DNA of 64,000 nucleotides from Bacillota bacterium (lineage in GTDB: Bacteria; Bacillota; Clostridia; Lachnospirales; Anaerotignaceae), in the NCBI GenBank assembly GCA_019422105.1, contig JAHZDZ010000001.1, positions 1 to 64,000 of the forward strand, read 5' to 3'. The first letter of the stretch is position 1. Each line of letters begins with the position of its first letter. The notes beneath the pieces were generated by a model. It saw nothing but the letters and a program-made list of their open reading frames with translations. It ran no database searches and was not told the origin of the DNA. The position numbers and the translations under genes are program-made. This document shows, one piece after another, positions 8,822 to 18,197 of this stretch.

Positions 8822-9748
8822 CTATCCCATAACCTCCCGCATCACTCTCAAAAAATTTCCCTCTTCCAATAAATATGCTGTACGGCTTCCAAACTCCTCC
8901 CGTACCTTATTAATCACCTTCTGCACCTGTGTAATATCACAGATACCTTGCGGCGTGACATCAATGCCGTCAAAATCACACCCAAGCCCTATGCACTCTT
9001 CCCCCGCCAAGGCTATGATATGTCTGATATGCTTCATTACATCCTCCACATCAGCCCTGCCGCCAACAGACAAGAACGGCGGATACATATTGATGCCAAT
9101 GACGCCGCCTCTTTGCGCTATAATTTCTATCTGCCTGTCCGTCAGATTTCTCTCCGTATCACATAGGGCACGGCAATTGGAATGACTGGCAATAAAAGGC
9201 TTTTGCGTATATTTGACGACATCCAGGAATCCCGCATCACTCAGATGTGATACATCCACAAGCATCCCAAGCTGTTCCATTTTTTTGACAGTCTCTCTTC
9301 CAAAGCGCGTTAAACCGCCGCAGGTCTGCCCCTCCCCCGCGCCGTCAGCCAATTCATTGCGGTAGTTCCAGGTAAGGGTCAGCGCCCTTACCCCTATCTT
9401 ATAGTAAACCTCAAGCATGTCCAGACTCCCCTCCAGAGCTTCGCCGCCTTCCAGTGCCAGAAGGGCACTGATCCTCCCATTTTTTTTGTTCTTGTCTATA
9501 TCCTGTATACAGTAAGCCGGAGCAATCCATTTTTTGTTCTTTTCCAATTCTTTTTCATAAAAAAGGATATATTCCATGGTTTTTCTCACCGCATGGCCAT
9601 AATCCGTTTTTTTCAACCACAGAGCAAATAACTGCACCGGTGTTTTATATTGCATTAGTCTTTTTATATCAATGTGCCCGCTGTTTTCATACAGGTTTTC
9701 CCCCTTCTCATAAATTGCCGTTATGGTATCGCAATGGCAGTCAAGCAT
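8822..9748 (-). CDS. Membrane dipeptidase (peptidase M19, renal dipeptidase family)
   Basis: A zinc dipeptidase of 308 aa in the M19 amidohydrolase superfamily. Visible features are the N-terminal metal site HCDT (MLDCHCDTI), the central metal-bridging Glu region ALEGGEAL, the VDVSHLSD segment, ASHSNCRAL and the C-terminal GCDFDGI. ATG 9748 is preferred: GAGGAG lies 8 nt upstream, and the residues before it in the open frame are atypical. Its 3' end abuts the cloverleaf repeat. The natural substrate is unknown; small dipeptides or D-amino-acid dipeptides are usual for the family. Confidence 0.88.
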   Translation of the reverse strand: MLDCHCDTITAIYEKGENLYENSGHIDIKRLMQYKTPVQLFALWLKKTDYGHAVRKTMEYILFYEKELEKNKKWIAPAYCIQDIDKNKKNGRISALLALEGGEALEGSLDMLEVYYKIGVRALTLTWNYRNELADGAGEGQTCGGLTRFGRETVKKMEQLGMLVDVSHLSDAGFLDVVKYTQKPFIASHSNCRALCDTERNLTDRQIEIIAQRGGVIGINMYPPFLSVGGRADVEDVMKHIRHIIALAGEECIGLGCDFDGIDVTPQGICDITQVQKVINKVREEFGSRTAYLLEEGNFLRVMREVMG

Positions 9749-9814
9749 TTCCTCAGCTCCTCTTTTCCTTTTATAAGAATTCCTATAACATAAAACCTGT
9801 AGTTTCTTAAACAA

Positions 9815-10373
9815 AGTGCTTTTGAGGCATTGCCTCCAAACCTCTGCAATGGTTTGAACCTTGATACAAAGGGAAAATTTAATTTTCCGCGGAAGAAACC
9901 GATATATCTGAAAAATCAGACTGATGCATGGTCAGCACTTTTCTTTGCAAAACTGACGCTGCGGCTTTTGTTTCCTCTCCTACTTACACATTCCATATGT
10001 TTGGCGTTTTCGCCGAAACCGCTACAAAATCCTTGGGCTGCGCTCTGGAAGGTTCCTCCTGTCGCTCATGCCTGCGGCGTCCGACTCTTTTCTGCCTGCT
10101 TCAAACTTTCCGCTGCCAGAGGCTAAGAGCCTTACACAAGCAACAGCAGGGAAGACACCCTCCGGGCTTTGCCCATTTTCCGTCTTTGAATAACACCCCG
10201 TTCTTTTGGTACTTTTCTTGGAGAAAAGTACATAGATTTTCTCCTTAAATTAAGTCATAAAAATATCCGTTTAAAAATCTCTCCCTTTTTAAGCAAACAT
10301 AGCCTTCTACCTTACCAAAATATGTGCCTCCGCACTGAAAAATCACTCAGCACAAGCTTTTCTCTCTCTTAAA
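9815..10373. other. Gene-free stretch with degenerate repeat-like sequence
   Basis: About 560 bp without a credible gene. Frames open here lack ribosome sites and give low-complexity Ser/Cys/Arg-rich peptides. It contains a perfect hairpin GTACTTTTC/GAAAAGTAC (about 10209-10231) and GC-rich segments unlike the flanks. It resembles the decayed dispersed repeats at 16.7-17.0, 20.0-20.5 and 52.2 kb in character only. Confidence 0.5.
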
Positions 10374-10407
10374 TATAAAAAACCGGCAGCTTATTAAGCT
10401 GCCGGTC
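10374..10407 (-). terminator. Intrinsic terminator of rny
   Basis: On the minus strand a 12-bp stem, ACCGGCAGCTTA/TAAGCTGCCGGT (10382-10406), is followed by TTTTTTAT. It lies 20 bp beyond the rny stop codon. Confidence 0.92.
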
Positions 10408-10427
10408 TGTTTCCATTCATCCAATTT

Positions 10428-11972
10428 CTATTTTGCATATTCAATTGCTCTGGTTTCACGAATCAGATTGACTTTAATTTGTCCCGGATATTCCAGTTCA
10501 TCTTCAATCTTCTTAGCAATATCTCTTGCCAGAAGGGTCATACCCTCATCCGTGACATCCTCAGGCATAATGATAATCCGCAATTCACGGCCTGCCTGAA
10601 TTGCAAATGATTTTTCAACACCTTTAAAGTTGTCCGCAATTTCTTCCAGCTTCTGCAGCCTCTTGATATATGATTCCAGGGTTTCTCTTCTGGCACCCGG
10701 CCTCGCCGCAGAAATTGCGTCGGCAGCCTGTACCAAAACTGCAATGATGGATTGCGGGTCAACATCGCCGTGATGTGCCTCTACGGCATTAATGACGATG
10801 CTTGATTCCTTATATTTTTTACACAGGCCCACTCCGATGCTGGCATGAGAGCCCTCCATTTCGTGGTCAACACTCTTGCCAATATCATGCAAAAGACCTG
10901 CCCTTTTGGCAATATTAACGTCAACGCCAAGCTCTGCCGCCATAAGACCTGTCAAATGGGCAACCTCAATGGAATGCTTCAATACGTTCTGACCATAGCT
11001 GGTTCTGTATTTCAGCTTTCCTAAAAGCCTTACAAGCTCTGGATGGAGTCCGTTTACACCTGTTTCAAAGGTAGCAGCCTCGCCCTCATCCCGAATGATG
11101 ACTTCCACTTCTTTTTTCGCTTTCTCAACCATTTCCTCTATTCTGGATGGATGTACACGCCCATCTACAATGAGCTTTTCCAAAGCCAGCCTTGCGACTT
11201 CCCTTCTGATGGGGTCAAAACCGGATAATATAACCGCTTCCGGTGTGTCATCAATTATCAGATCGATTCCTGTCAGGGTTTCAAGGGCTCTGATATTGCG
11301 GCCTTCTCTTCCTATGATACGGCCCTTCATTTCGTCATTTGGAAGCTGCACCACGGATACCGTCGTTTCTGCCACATGGTCAACGGCACATTTCTGAATT
11401 GCGTTAGCCACAATATCCTTCGCGCGCCTCTCCGCCTCCATCTTTGCCTTTGACTCAATATCCTTTATCATAATGGTCGCTTCATGCTTTACTTCGTTTT
11501 CCACTGTGGCAAGAATATAATTCTTTGCCTCCTCGCTGGTCAATCCGGAAATGCGCTCAAGCTCCAATACCTCCTGAGTGTGAAGCTTCTCCACCTCTTC
11601 CTTCTGTTTTTCCAGCTCCTCCATCTTCTTTTGCAGCTGCTCCTCTTTCTTTTCGTAAGCGTCTGCTTTCCTGTCCAGAGACTCCTCTTTCTGAATCAGT
11701 CTTCTCTCATTTCTTTGAAGCTCATTTCTTCTCTCTCTTACTTCCCGTTCCAACTCATTTTTGGTTTTTAAACTTTCTTCTTTCGCCTCCAGAAGGATTT
11801 CCTTCTTTTTTGCCTCTGCATCTTTTTTTGCATCTTCAACTATTTTCTCAGCTCTTTGTTCCGCAACGCCGATTTTGCTCTCGGCAATCCGTTTTCTATA
11901 GTTAAAGCCTATCAATGCTCCAAGAAGCAAGCCTATTATTGTGCCCAATGCAATTGTTAAATAGTCTATCAA
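10428..11972 (-). CDS. rny: Ribonuclease Y
   Basis: A membrane-anchored endoribonuclease that starts bulk mRNA decay in Firmicutes. It has an N-terminal membrane helix (about residues 4-24), a long charged coiled coil (about 30-190), a KH domain around [12 protein letters not shown], and an HD domain with the HD pair in [11 protein letters not shown] 11972 is chosen: GGGAGG lies 5 nt before it and the product is then 514 aa, close to the usual 520. The in-frame ATG slightly upstream (MLWEVF) has no ribosome site and would place the SD inside the gene. A promoter lies at 12053-12081. Confidence 0.93.
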   Translation of the reverse strand: MIDYLTIALGTIIGLLLGALIGFNYRKRIAESKIGVAEQRAEKIVEDAKKDAEAKKKEILLEAKEESLKTKNELEREVRERRNELQRNERRLIQKEESLDRKADAYEKKEEQLQKKMEELEKQKEEVEKLHTQEVLELERISGLTSEEAKNYILATVENEVKHEATIMIKDIESKAKMEAERRAKDIVANAIQKCAVDHVAETTVSVVQLPNDEMKGRIIGREGRNIRALETLTGIDLIIDDTPEAVILSGFDPIRREVARLALEKLIVDGRVHPSRIEEMVEKAKKEVEVIIRDEGEAATFETGVNGLHPELVRLLGKLKYRTSYGQNVLKHSIEVAHLTGLMAAELGVDVNIAKRAGLLHDIGKSVDHEMEGSHASIGVGLCKKYKESSIVINAVEAHHGDVDPQSIIAVLVQAADAISAARPGARRETLESYIKRLQKLEEIADNFKGVEKSFAIQAGRELRIIIMPEDVTDEGMTLLARDIAKKIEDELEYPGQIKVNLIRETRAIEYAK

Positions 11973-12052
11973 AAACACCTCCCATAACATTTTTTTAATT
12001 TTCAAAGTCCCCTTAAAATCGTTGATAAACTGGCGCAAAATACACCTTTTTA

Positions 12053-12081
12053 ATTGTATATCTTTTTTATTATGATGTCAA
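12053..12081 (-). promoter_or_regulatory. Promoter of rny
   Basis: On the minus strand, -35 TTGACA (12076-12081) and -10 TACAAT (12053-12058) have a 17-bp spacer. Transcription would begin near 12046, leaving a leader of about 75 nt before the TTG start. The remaining gap to 12487 is AT-rich with no gene I can support. Confidence 0.78.
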
Positions 12082-12487
12082 GAAGGATTTGCCTGAGACA
12101 AAACTGTCAATGGTTTGCCAAATTTCTCACCCGAAAATTGTTCAAAACAACCATGTTAAATGGATATTGGGGCAGTCAGACACTTTATTGTACCGCCTGC
12201 AATTTCTCATAAAAAAACTGCATTTTGAGATTGAAATAAAGCGTCAAAATCAATTTGCCTTCTATAAAGTAACACTTAAAATACCCCAATAAAATGCCTG
12301 AAAAGTTCTTTTCGCTGTTCCACAAAAACAGCTGAAAAAAATTGATATTTTTCTGCAGCATTTTCCCTCAATATTTTTGGCGCTATTTCCTTTGAAGCCT
12401 GGCAAACCCTATTACATAAAAGGTTAGGCAGATCCTCCTGACAAACGGGCAAAATAAAAAGCAAACCTCCATACCTATTAACGGCAC

Positions 12488-12530
12488 AAAAGGGCAGGAA
12501 AATCCGAATTATCAGCTTTTACCCGCCCTT
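12488..12530 (-). terminator. Hairpin after rng
   Basis: Immediately downstream of the rng stop, AAGGGCGGGTAAAA pairs imperfectly with TTTTCCTGCCCTT on the minus strand, followed by a short TTTT. It is a plausible but weak terminator. Confidence 0.55.
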
Positions 12531-12534
12531 ACTA

Positions 12535-13974
12535 TTACCGTACTTCCGTTTTTTTCTCGCCTCGGGCCATTTTTCCTTCTACCTCAAAATAGCCATAGGT
12601 CACCGTCTGAATTTCTTCTAATTCAATTATCTTACCGTATTTTTTCTCCAAGTCCCTCTGATATTCTCCGTTCTTTCCCGCAAAAGCGCTGAGAAACCTC
12701 TTATCCGCCCGCACAACAGCACAGCTGAATATCGTCTGTACAAATATATTTTCTACCTGCCTTCGGATATTCCCCACAACAAAGGAAAGATTGGGAACTC
12801 TGCCGCTTCCCTGGCAGCATTTGCATTCTCCCGTCATCTGGTACAGTAAAGAAGGTCTGGTTTTTTTTCTGGTCAGCTGCATAAGTCCCAGCTCAGTCAT
12901 ACCAACAACCGTTGTTTTGATCCTGTCTTTTTTGACCGCCGCCTCCAAAAATCCAGCAAGCTCTCTTTTATCCTCTTCCTGCTTCATGTCAATAAAGTCA
13001 ATAATAATGATACCGGAAAGATTTCTAAGGCGAAGCTGCCTGGCAATTTCCTCCGCCGCCTCCAGATTGGTCTTTAAAAAGGTTTCCCGCAGCTCTTTTT
13101 TCCCTGTATATTTTCCCGTATTTACATCAATGACAACACAGGCCTCCGTCTGCTCTATCATAAGAAAACCGCCGCTTTTCAGCCATATTTTACGGTGAAA
13201 GGCTTTTTCCGCCTGACTTTCCACAAAATAATTCTGAAACAGAGGTATGTTATCCTCATAAAAGCTGATTTTTTCCTTCTCAATACCATAAAGATCCGCC
13301 GCACGCAAAAGCATTTCCCAGTCCTCCCTGCTGTTTAGGACAATGCTTTCCACATCCTTCGTATAAAGCTCACGGGCTGCCTTTAAAACAGAGGAATCAT
13401 CCTTATATAATACGGCAGGCGCCTTCACAAAGCGGGATTCCCTATCAACCCTCTCAGCCCTTTGAACCAGAGCAGAAATTTCCTTTTCATACTCTTCCTC
13501 TGTTTTGTCTGCGCCCTCCGTTCTGACAATCACGCTGTACCCTGCCGGTACCAGCTTTGCAATAATATCCCGTATCCGATCCCGTTTCTTGATATCCGTA
13601 ATTTTTTTGGAAACCCCCGGCTGCCTCGCGTCGCCGGGAATCAAAACGATAAATTTTCCCGGAAAGGATACCTTCCGCGTTACAACCGGTCCCTTCGAAC
13701 CGAAAGCATCCTTCTCCGCCTGTACCAGTATTTCATCTCCCGCCTTCGGGCGTACTTCCTCCTCTTCAAAATAGAGATACGCCTTTTTTGCCTCTCCGAT
13801 TTCCACAAAGGCGGCATTCATTCCCCTCAAAACATTTTCCACTCTGCCGCAGTAGATATTTCCCACAATGCTTTCCGCATCCTTATTGTCATAAATCAGC
13901 TCAATCAGTTCTCCATCCTCCATTAGCGCTACACGCGTCTGGTGAACAGAGGAATCTATCAGTATTCTTTTCAT
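12535..13974 (-). CDS. rng: Ribonuclease E/G family protein
   Basis: A single-strand-specific endoribonuclease of 479 aa. An S1-like RNA-binding domain is at the N terminus (about residues 35-130, GRVENVLRGMNAAFVEIG). The DNase I-like catalytic part has the metal ligands in VVIDVNTG and IIIDFIDM, and the Zn-link cysteines are CKCC near GECKCCQGSG. ATG 13974 is chosen (GGAG 9 nt upstream); a TTG lies 15 nt earlier. It is the last gene of the TIGR03960-TIGR03936-rng block. In many Clostridia this block continues into rplU-rpmA, which are absent here. Confidence 0.92.
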   Translation of the reverse strand: MKRILIDSSVHQTRVALMEDGELIELIYDNKDAESIVGNIYCGRVENVLRGMNAAFVEIGEAKKAYLYFEEEEVRPKAGDEILVQAEKDAFGSKGPVVTRKVSFPGKFIVLIPGDARQPGVSKKITDIKKRDRIRDIIAKLVPAGYSVIVRTEGADKTEEEYEKEISALVQRAERVDRESRFVKAPAVLYKDDSSVLKAARELYTKDVESIVLNSREDWEMLLRAADLYGIEKEKISFYEDNIPLFQNYFVESQAEKAFHRKIWLKSGGFLMIEQTEACVVIDVNTGKYTGKKELRETFLKTNLEAAEEIARQLRLRNLSGIIIIDFIDMKQEEDKRELAGFLEAAVKKDRIKTTVVGMTELGLMQLTRKKTRPSLLYQMTGECKCCQGSGRVPNLSFVVGNIRRQVENIFVQTIFSCAVVRADKRFLSAFAGKNGEYQRDLEKKYGKIIELEEIQTVTYGYFEVEGKMARGEKKTEVR

Positions 13975-13996
13975 AATCTGACGCTCCAAATTTCTT

Positions 13997-14689
13997 CTAC
14001 TCTATCCCCTCATTCAAGGGAATATATTTTTCATCCTTCAGTTGAAACAGATCATTTCTGTTATAGCGTATTTTATATTTTTCAAAGGGAAGTCCCATAA
14101 AATCATAGAAACAGCTCAGTACAAGCTCCGCCTTCACGTTGCGGCTGCTGCCCGCTGCCAAAAACAGATACAGGCGTGCCTGTCCGTTTTCTGAAATATC
14201 CCTGATTTCAAAAATATCTTCGCGTATATCTGTTTCCAAAAAGTTGTGTTTTGTCTTTTTCATAACCTTGATTTCCTCCCTGTCCAAAAAGGACGGGAGA
14301 AACCTTTCAATCATTTCCGGCGTAACCCTGTCATCCAGTACCGCCTCATAGGAAGCCGCCTCCACAGAGGCCATGGCGTTTTTACAGCCCTCTCGCATTG
14401 CTGAGGCGGAAAGGACTTTAACTCCGTCGGGCAGCACGCTGTTCAATCCTTCCACAATCGCCTCCGGCGTTACCTCGCCGGCCATTTCAAAATCACCATA
14501 CTCCCCCGTGCTGGTCATGCCTAGAGAAAGGGGATTGGCAAAAGCCATCTGCTGATGGGGGTTAAAACCCTTTGAATAGGCAATAGGCAAAGACGCCCTT
14601 TTGACAGCCCTCTGAAAAAGCCGCATGACATCCAAATGGCCGATATATTTAACCTCCGCACCCTTTGTAAATTTCACCCTATACTTCAT
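13997..14689 (-). CDS. Radical SAM-linked protein (TIGR03936 / DUF2344)
   Basis: A 230-aa protein of the family always found next to, or fused with, TIGR03960 radical SAM enzymes. The N-terminal pattern (KYRVKFTKGAEVKYIGHLD, then YSKGFNPHQQM and PLSLGMTS) is characteristic. Its start overlaps the stop of the upstream radical SAM gene by 11 bp, and GGAGG for this start lies inside that gene. That indicates translational coupling and a joint complex or pathway. The biochemical role is not known; a link to tRNA or rRNA modification has been guessed from its neighbours. Confidence 0.9.
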   Translation of the reverse strand: MKYRVKFTKGAEVKYIGHLDVMRLFQRAVKRASLPIAYSKGFNPHQQMAFANPLSLGMTSTGEYGDFEMAGEVTPEAIVEGLNSVLPDGVKVLSASAMREGCKNAMASVEAASYEAVLDDRVTPEMIERFLPSFLDREEIKVMKKTKHNFLETDIREDIFEIRDISENGQARLYLFLAAGSSRNVKAELVLSCFYDFMGLPFEKYKIRYNRNDLFQLKDEKYIPLNEGIE

Positions 14690-16526
14690 AGCAAATACCT
14701 CCGCCAAAACATTTTGCACCGCAGGAGGAGCATTCCTGACGACAGTTGGGCGTTACAATGCCCTCCTCCGCTCTCCGCCTCTCCCGTATAAAAAAGTCCT
14801 TGGAAACGCCTACAGAAATATGATCCCAGGGCAGTATCTCGTCAAAGCTTCTTTTGCGGTTTGCATAAAACGCAGGATCTGCGCCCGCATTCTCAAAAGC
14901 CTGCATCCATTTGTCAAATACAAAAATATCGTTCCAGCCGTCAAATATACACCCAAGCTTCCACGCCTCATAGAGTACCCTTCCAATACGCCTGTCCCCT
15001 CTGGCCACAACACCCTCCAGAAAGCTCAGCTTTGCGTCATGGTAAGTAAATTTAATCTGCTTTCTGGAAATAGCCTTTTTCACCATTCTGCCCTTGCGCT
15101 CAAATTCCTCAAAGGTATCCTGCGCATCCCATTGAAACGGCGTAAAAGGCTTGGGAACAAAACAGGAGCTTGAAGCAGCTACTGTAAGAGGGCGTTTTCT
15201 CATCTCCTTTGGCATTTTATAGTACTCGTCCACAATTTTTGCCGTCAAATCCGCAATGCCCAGCAAGTCCTCCTCTGTCTCTGTGGGGAGTCCTATCATA
15301 AAATAGAGCTTTACCCTGTCCCAGCCGCCCCCAAAGGCCAGCTTACAGCCGCTTAATATTTCTTCCTCAGAGAGGTTTTTATTGATAACGTCCCGAAGCC
15401 TCTGGGTTCCCGCCTCCGGCGCAAATGTCAGAGAGCTTTTGCGCACCTCCTGTATCTTCTGCATCAAATCCAGAGAAAAGGCGTCTATTCTCAGGGAGGG
15501 CAGAGAAAGGTTTACCTCCTGGCCCTTGAATTCATCCAAAAGAGAATTGGCTAAAACAGGAAAACAGGTATAATCACTGGTGCTGAGGGAAATTAACGAT
15601 ATTTCCTCATGCCCTGAGGCCCCGACCAGCTTCTTTGCCTGTTCCAATAAAGTTTCCGCTGTTTTTTCTCTGACAGGGCGGTAGACAAAGCCTGCCTGAC
15701 AAAAACGGCAGCCTCGGATACAGCCCCTGAAAAGCTCCAATGTAACCCTGTCATGTACAATATCTATGAGCGGCACAAGCTGTTCCTCAGGATAAAATAC
15801 ACTGTCCACATCCTTGACAATAACCTTTTTCAATACTCTTCTGGCATTTTTGTGAGTTGGGGCAAAGGATGCAATCTCTCCGGTTTCCTTATATGTCACC
15901 TCATAAAACTTCGGTATATAAATACCGTCAAACTGCAATAAAGCCTCCAAAAATTCCTCTTTCGTTTTTCCGTCCTTTTTAAAGGCCTTATACATATCCA
16001 AAATCTCATCGTATAAAACCTCTCCCTCGCCCAGATAAAAGAAATCCACAAAATCTGCCAAAGGTTCCGGGTTATAGGCACAGGAACCACCGCATATGAC
16101 AAGGGGATCCTCCTCAGAACGCTCAGAGGCATACAGTGGAATTCCTGCCAGACTCAGCATATTTAATATGTTGGTATAGCACATTTCATACTGCAAAGTA
16201 AACGCAACAAAATCAAAATCACGGACCGGGGACTGTGTTTCCAGAGAAAAAAGAGGAATGTGATTCTCCCTCATTTGCCTGTCCATGTCAATCCACGGCG
16301 CAAATACCCTTTCACAGTAGGTATCCTTACGCCTGTTCAAAAAGAAATAGAGTATCTGAAGGCCCAGATGGGACATTCCCACCTCGTAGACATCCGGAAA
16401 GCAAAAAGCAAAGCGGATGTCCATATCCTCCGGATTCTTTTTTACCATGTTTATCTCATTGCCTGTATACCGTGCAGGCTTCTCCACCTGCATGAGTATC
16501 TCATCAGGTACAATATTTTTTATCAT
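14679..16526 (-). CDS. TIGR03960 family B12-binding-domain radical SAM protein
   Basis: A 615-aa iron-sulfur radical SAM enzyme. An N-terminal cobalamin-binding-like region is followed by the cluster motif CIRGCRFCQ (CxxxCxxC, about residue 270). The C-terminal end has a cysteine cluster CRQECSSCGAKCFGG. GGAGG precedes the ATG closely. It is the first gene of the three-gene operon with TIGR03936 and rng. The substrate is unknown; the context with an RNase points to RNA metabolism, but this is inference. Confidence 0.92.
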   Translation of the reverse strand: MIKNIVPDEILMQVEKPARYTGNEINMVKKNPEDMDIRFAFCFPDVYEVGMSHLGLQILYFFLNRRKDTYCERVFAPWIDMDRQMRENHIPLFSLETQSPVRDFDFVAFTLQYEMCYTNILNMLSLAGIPLYASERSEEDPLVICGGSCAYNPEPLADFVDFFYLGEGEVLYDEILDMYKAFKKDGKTKEEFLEALLQFDGIYIPKFYEVTYKETGEIASFAPTHKNARRVLKKVIVKDVDSVFYPEEQLVPLIDIVHDRVTLELFRGCIRGCRFCQAGFVYRPVREKTAETLLEQAKKLVGASGHEEISLISLSTSDYTCFPVLANSLLDEFKGQEVNLSLPSLRIDAFSLDLMQKIQEVRKSSLTFAPEAGTQRLRDVINKNLSEEEILSGCKLAFGGGWDRVKLYFMIGLPTETEEDLLGIADLTAKIVDEYYKMPKEMRKRPLTVAASSSCFVPKPFTPFQWDAQDTFEEFERKGRMVKKAISRKQIKFTYHDAKLSFLEGVVARGDRRIGRVLYEAWKLGCIFDGWNDIFVFDKWMQAFENAGADPAFYANRKRSFDEILPWDHISVGVSKDFFIRERRRAEEGIVTPNCRQECSSCGAKCFGGGICYEV

Positions 16527-16703
16527 GTGTTTTCCTCCAAAAATGAAATCATCTATATACTGCTCAATCCAGATAACATGTCATTTCTCCGTATCTGAAA
16601 ATTTCTTTTATTATCATAACCTAAAAAAGGAAGAATTGCACGGAAAATATGTTTTTTCCTTTTCTCTGATGTCTTCGGGTATACACACTATTTTGAAAAA
16701 GAC

Positions 16704-16731
16704 AAAAAAGAAGAGGAGATTTTCCTCCTCT
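16704..16731 (-). terminator. Terminator-like hairpin upstream of the radical SAM operon
   Basis: On the minus strand GAGGAG/CTCCTC (16713-16730) is followed by TTCTTTTTT. It would stop transcripts arriving from the spoIVF side, separating that operon from the TIGR03960 unit. Confidence 0.6.
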
Positions 16732-16739
16732 CAGACTGT

Positions 16740-16990
16740 CATAAAACGATAGGAACGCATACTCGAACACCCGCAAGACTCTAAAAAACGCTCGGCCTGA
16801 ATTTTGCGAAAGTTAAAACAACGCTTGATTTTCCAAGGAAAACGCAATTTTCCGTTACGGGTCAAGGGCGGGTCCTTGTGAAAGCTTGAGGGGGGCTGAA
16901 CGTCCAGTGGTCGTTTTCTTCGCACCGACCGAAGCGGAGCGGAGACGGGCCCTCGAAGTCTTGACTTTTTTGAAGTTGACAAAAGCATGA
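16740..16990. repeat. Degenerate dispersed repeat (decayed)
   Basis: A GC-richer patch between spoIVFB and the radical SAM gene. Read on the minus strand it contains CTCCGCTTCGGTCGG followed by GGACGTTCAG, the core of the tandem repeat at 20089-20184. Positions about 16836-16890 match 46318-46372 in inverted orientation. It has an open minus-strand frame of 85 codons but no ribosome site or recognisable domain, so I do not call a gene. Confidence 0.6.
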
Positions 16991-17008
16991 AAAGATTTGT
17001 TCCATCGG

Positions 17009-17125
17009 CTATCCTAAAAATATAGAAAAGGCAGTATTCTGCTGTACAAAAGCGGTTTCAGCGGCTAAATTTTTCCCCTTTTCAGTGTTTATCTCCTTCA
17101 AAAAACTTGCTAAAGTATAAGGCAT
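17009..17125 (-). CDS. Candidate small protein (38 aa)
   Basis: A minus-strand ATG at 17125 has AAAGGAGG at optimal spacing (7 nt) and reads 38 codons to TAG: MPYTLASFLKEINTEKGK, then an alanine- and glutamine-containing tail ending in IFLG. Length and content match no family I know. It lies downstream of spoIVFB on the same strand, so it might be read late in sporulation, but no own promoter is clear. The SD quality is the main reason to list it. It may instead be chance within decayed sequence. The region 17130-17366 shows no gene. Confidence 0.4.
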   Translation of the reverse strand: MPYTLASFLKEINTEKGKNLAAETAFVQQNTAFSIFLG

Positions 17126-17366
17126 ATCCTTACCTCCTTTGCTTGAAAGGCCCTCCTCTTCTCAGCCCTTCATTCAAAAAAGCCGCAGGGGATTCGCTCC
17201 GACTTTATAAAAACCGCATATTTACCTTGTTTACTGAAATTTTTTGCCCCGCTTATTACAAACAGTAAATGAATCAGGGCAAAACTCAAGGTTTAAACTG
17301 TTATCGACAGTCTGAACCAAACAAGGCATGACTTTTATTTTTCAATTTTCATGAAATGTCAACGTC

Positions 17367-18197
17367 CTACTCATTGAGCCTTTTATTGACGCCATCCTCC
17401 ATTGCCATCTTGAGTATCTCGCTCTGCGTTATTTTTAATACTCTGCTGTTCTTGCAGTAATACACCACATAGTAATAGTTGACGCTGAAACGCTTTATCA
17501 CGTCAATAACCCGCTCCCCCTCCGGCACCAATATTTTTTTAATTTTCATGCACTTATCAATTTTATTGTCCCCTACCCTCAAAAGATTATTGTAAAAGCC
17601 CAGAGCAATTTTTGTATACTCCCGCCGGTTACAGTCTATGACATAAATTCCTATTATCAAAAGACTGATGTTAAATGGGTAAAGAACAGCCTGCACCATG
17701 CCCAGAAAAATCATGCAAAAACCAAAAAGCCTGCTTAGCTTCACCAAAAAAGAAGCTGTATGCAGTGTTCCGAATCTGTTTTCCAGCAATACGAGACTTA
17801 TCCGTCCCCCATCCAGCGGAAATACTGGCAGAAGATTGAAAAAACCAATACAGAAATTTATCTGCGCCGCCGCTAAGGAAGTGCTGTCCTCTTGAAAAAA
17901 AGTTACCAGCACCAAACCCAGGGTAATATTGGACAACGGACCAAGTATAAGGATTAAAAAACGCTTGAAGGAGCTGAGACGCTCCATATCTCTGATAACC
18001 GCTTTCTGTCCTACAGGCGTAATCACGATTTGGGACAGCTTTGCGCCCAAAAGGAGCGCCGAGGCCATGTGCATCAGCTCATGAAGTGTTACAAACAAAA
18101 ACGCCAGAAACAGATACATACCGTACCCGTAAAAAAAGCAAAACACAAACAGGACATATACCAGAGGGTGTACCACAATTTTCTTTTTGCTATTCAT
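17367..18197 (-). CDS. spoIVFB: Stage IV sporulation protein FB-like M50 metalloprotease
   Basis: A site-2-type intramembrane zinc protease expected to cleave pro-sigma-K in the mother cell. The 276-aa product has several membrane helices, the active site HELMH (residues 39-43), and the third ligand Asp129 in FPLDGGR. The C-terminal soluble region (about 200-276) looks CBS-like. ATG 18197 follows AGGGGAG at about 9 nt. It overlaps the end of the M23-domain reading frame of spoIVFA by 8 bp, so the pair is translationally coupled. This is the canonical spoIVFA-spoIVFB order. Confidence 0.9.
   Translation of the reverse strand: MNSKKKIVVHPLVYVLFVFCFFYGYGMYLFLAFLFVTLHELMHMASALLLGAKLSQIVITPVGQKAVIRDMERLSSFKRFLILILGPLSNITLGLVLVTFFQEDSTSLAAAQINFCIGFFNLLPVFPLDGGRISLVLLENRFGTLHTASFLVKLSRLFGFCMIFLGMVQAVLYPFNISLLIIGIYVIDCNRREYTKIALGFYNNLLRVGDNKIDKCMKIKKILVPEGERVIDVIKRFSVNYYYVVYYCKNSRVLKITQSEILKMAMEDGVNKRLNE

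Noticed and set aside
9830..10248. Overlapping plus-strand frames of about 100 codons
   Set aside because: Low-complexity Cys/Pro/Ser/Leu composition, no SD; the DNA looks like decayed repeat.
12276..12464. 62-codon minus-strand frame between rny and rng
   Set aside because: No ribosome site, no domain; AT-rich spacer.
16731..16988. 85-codon minus-strand frame rich in Arg and Ser
   Set aside because: It lies wholly in the degenerate repeat, has no SD, and ends in a terminator region.
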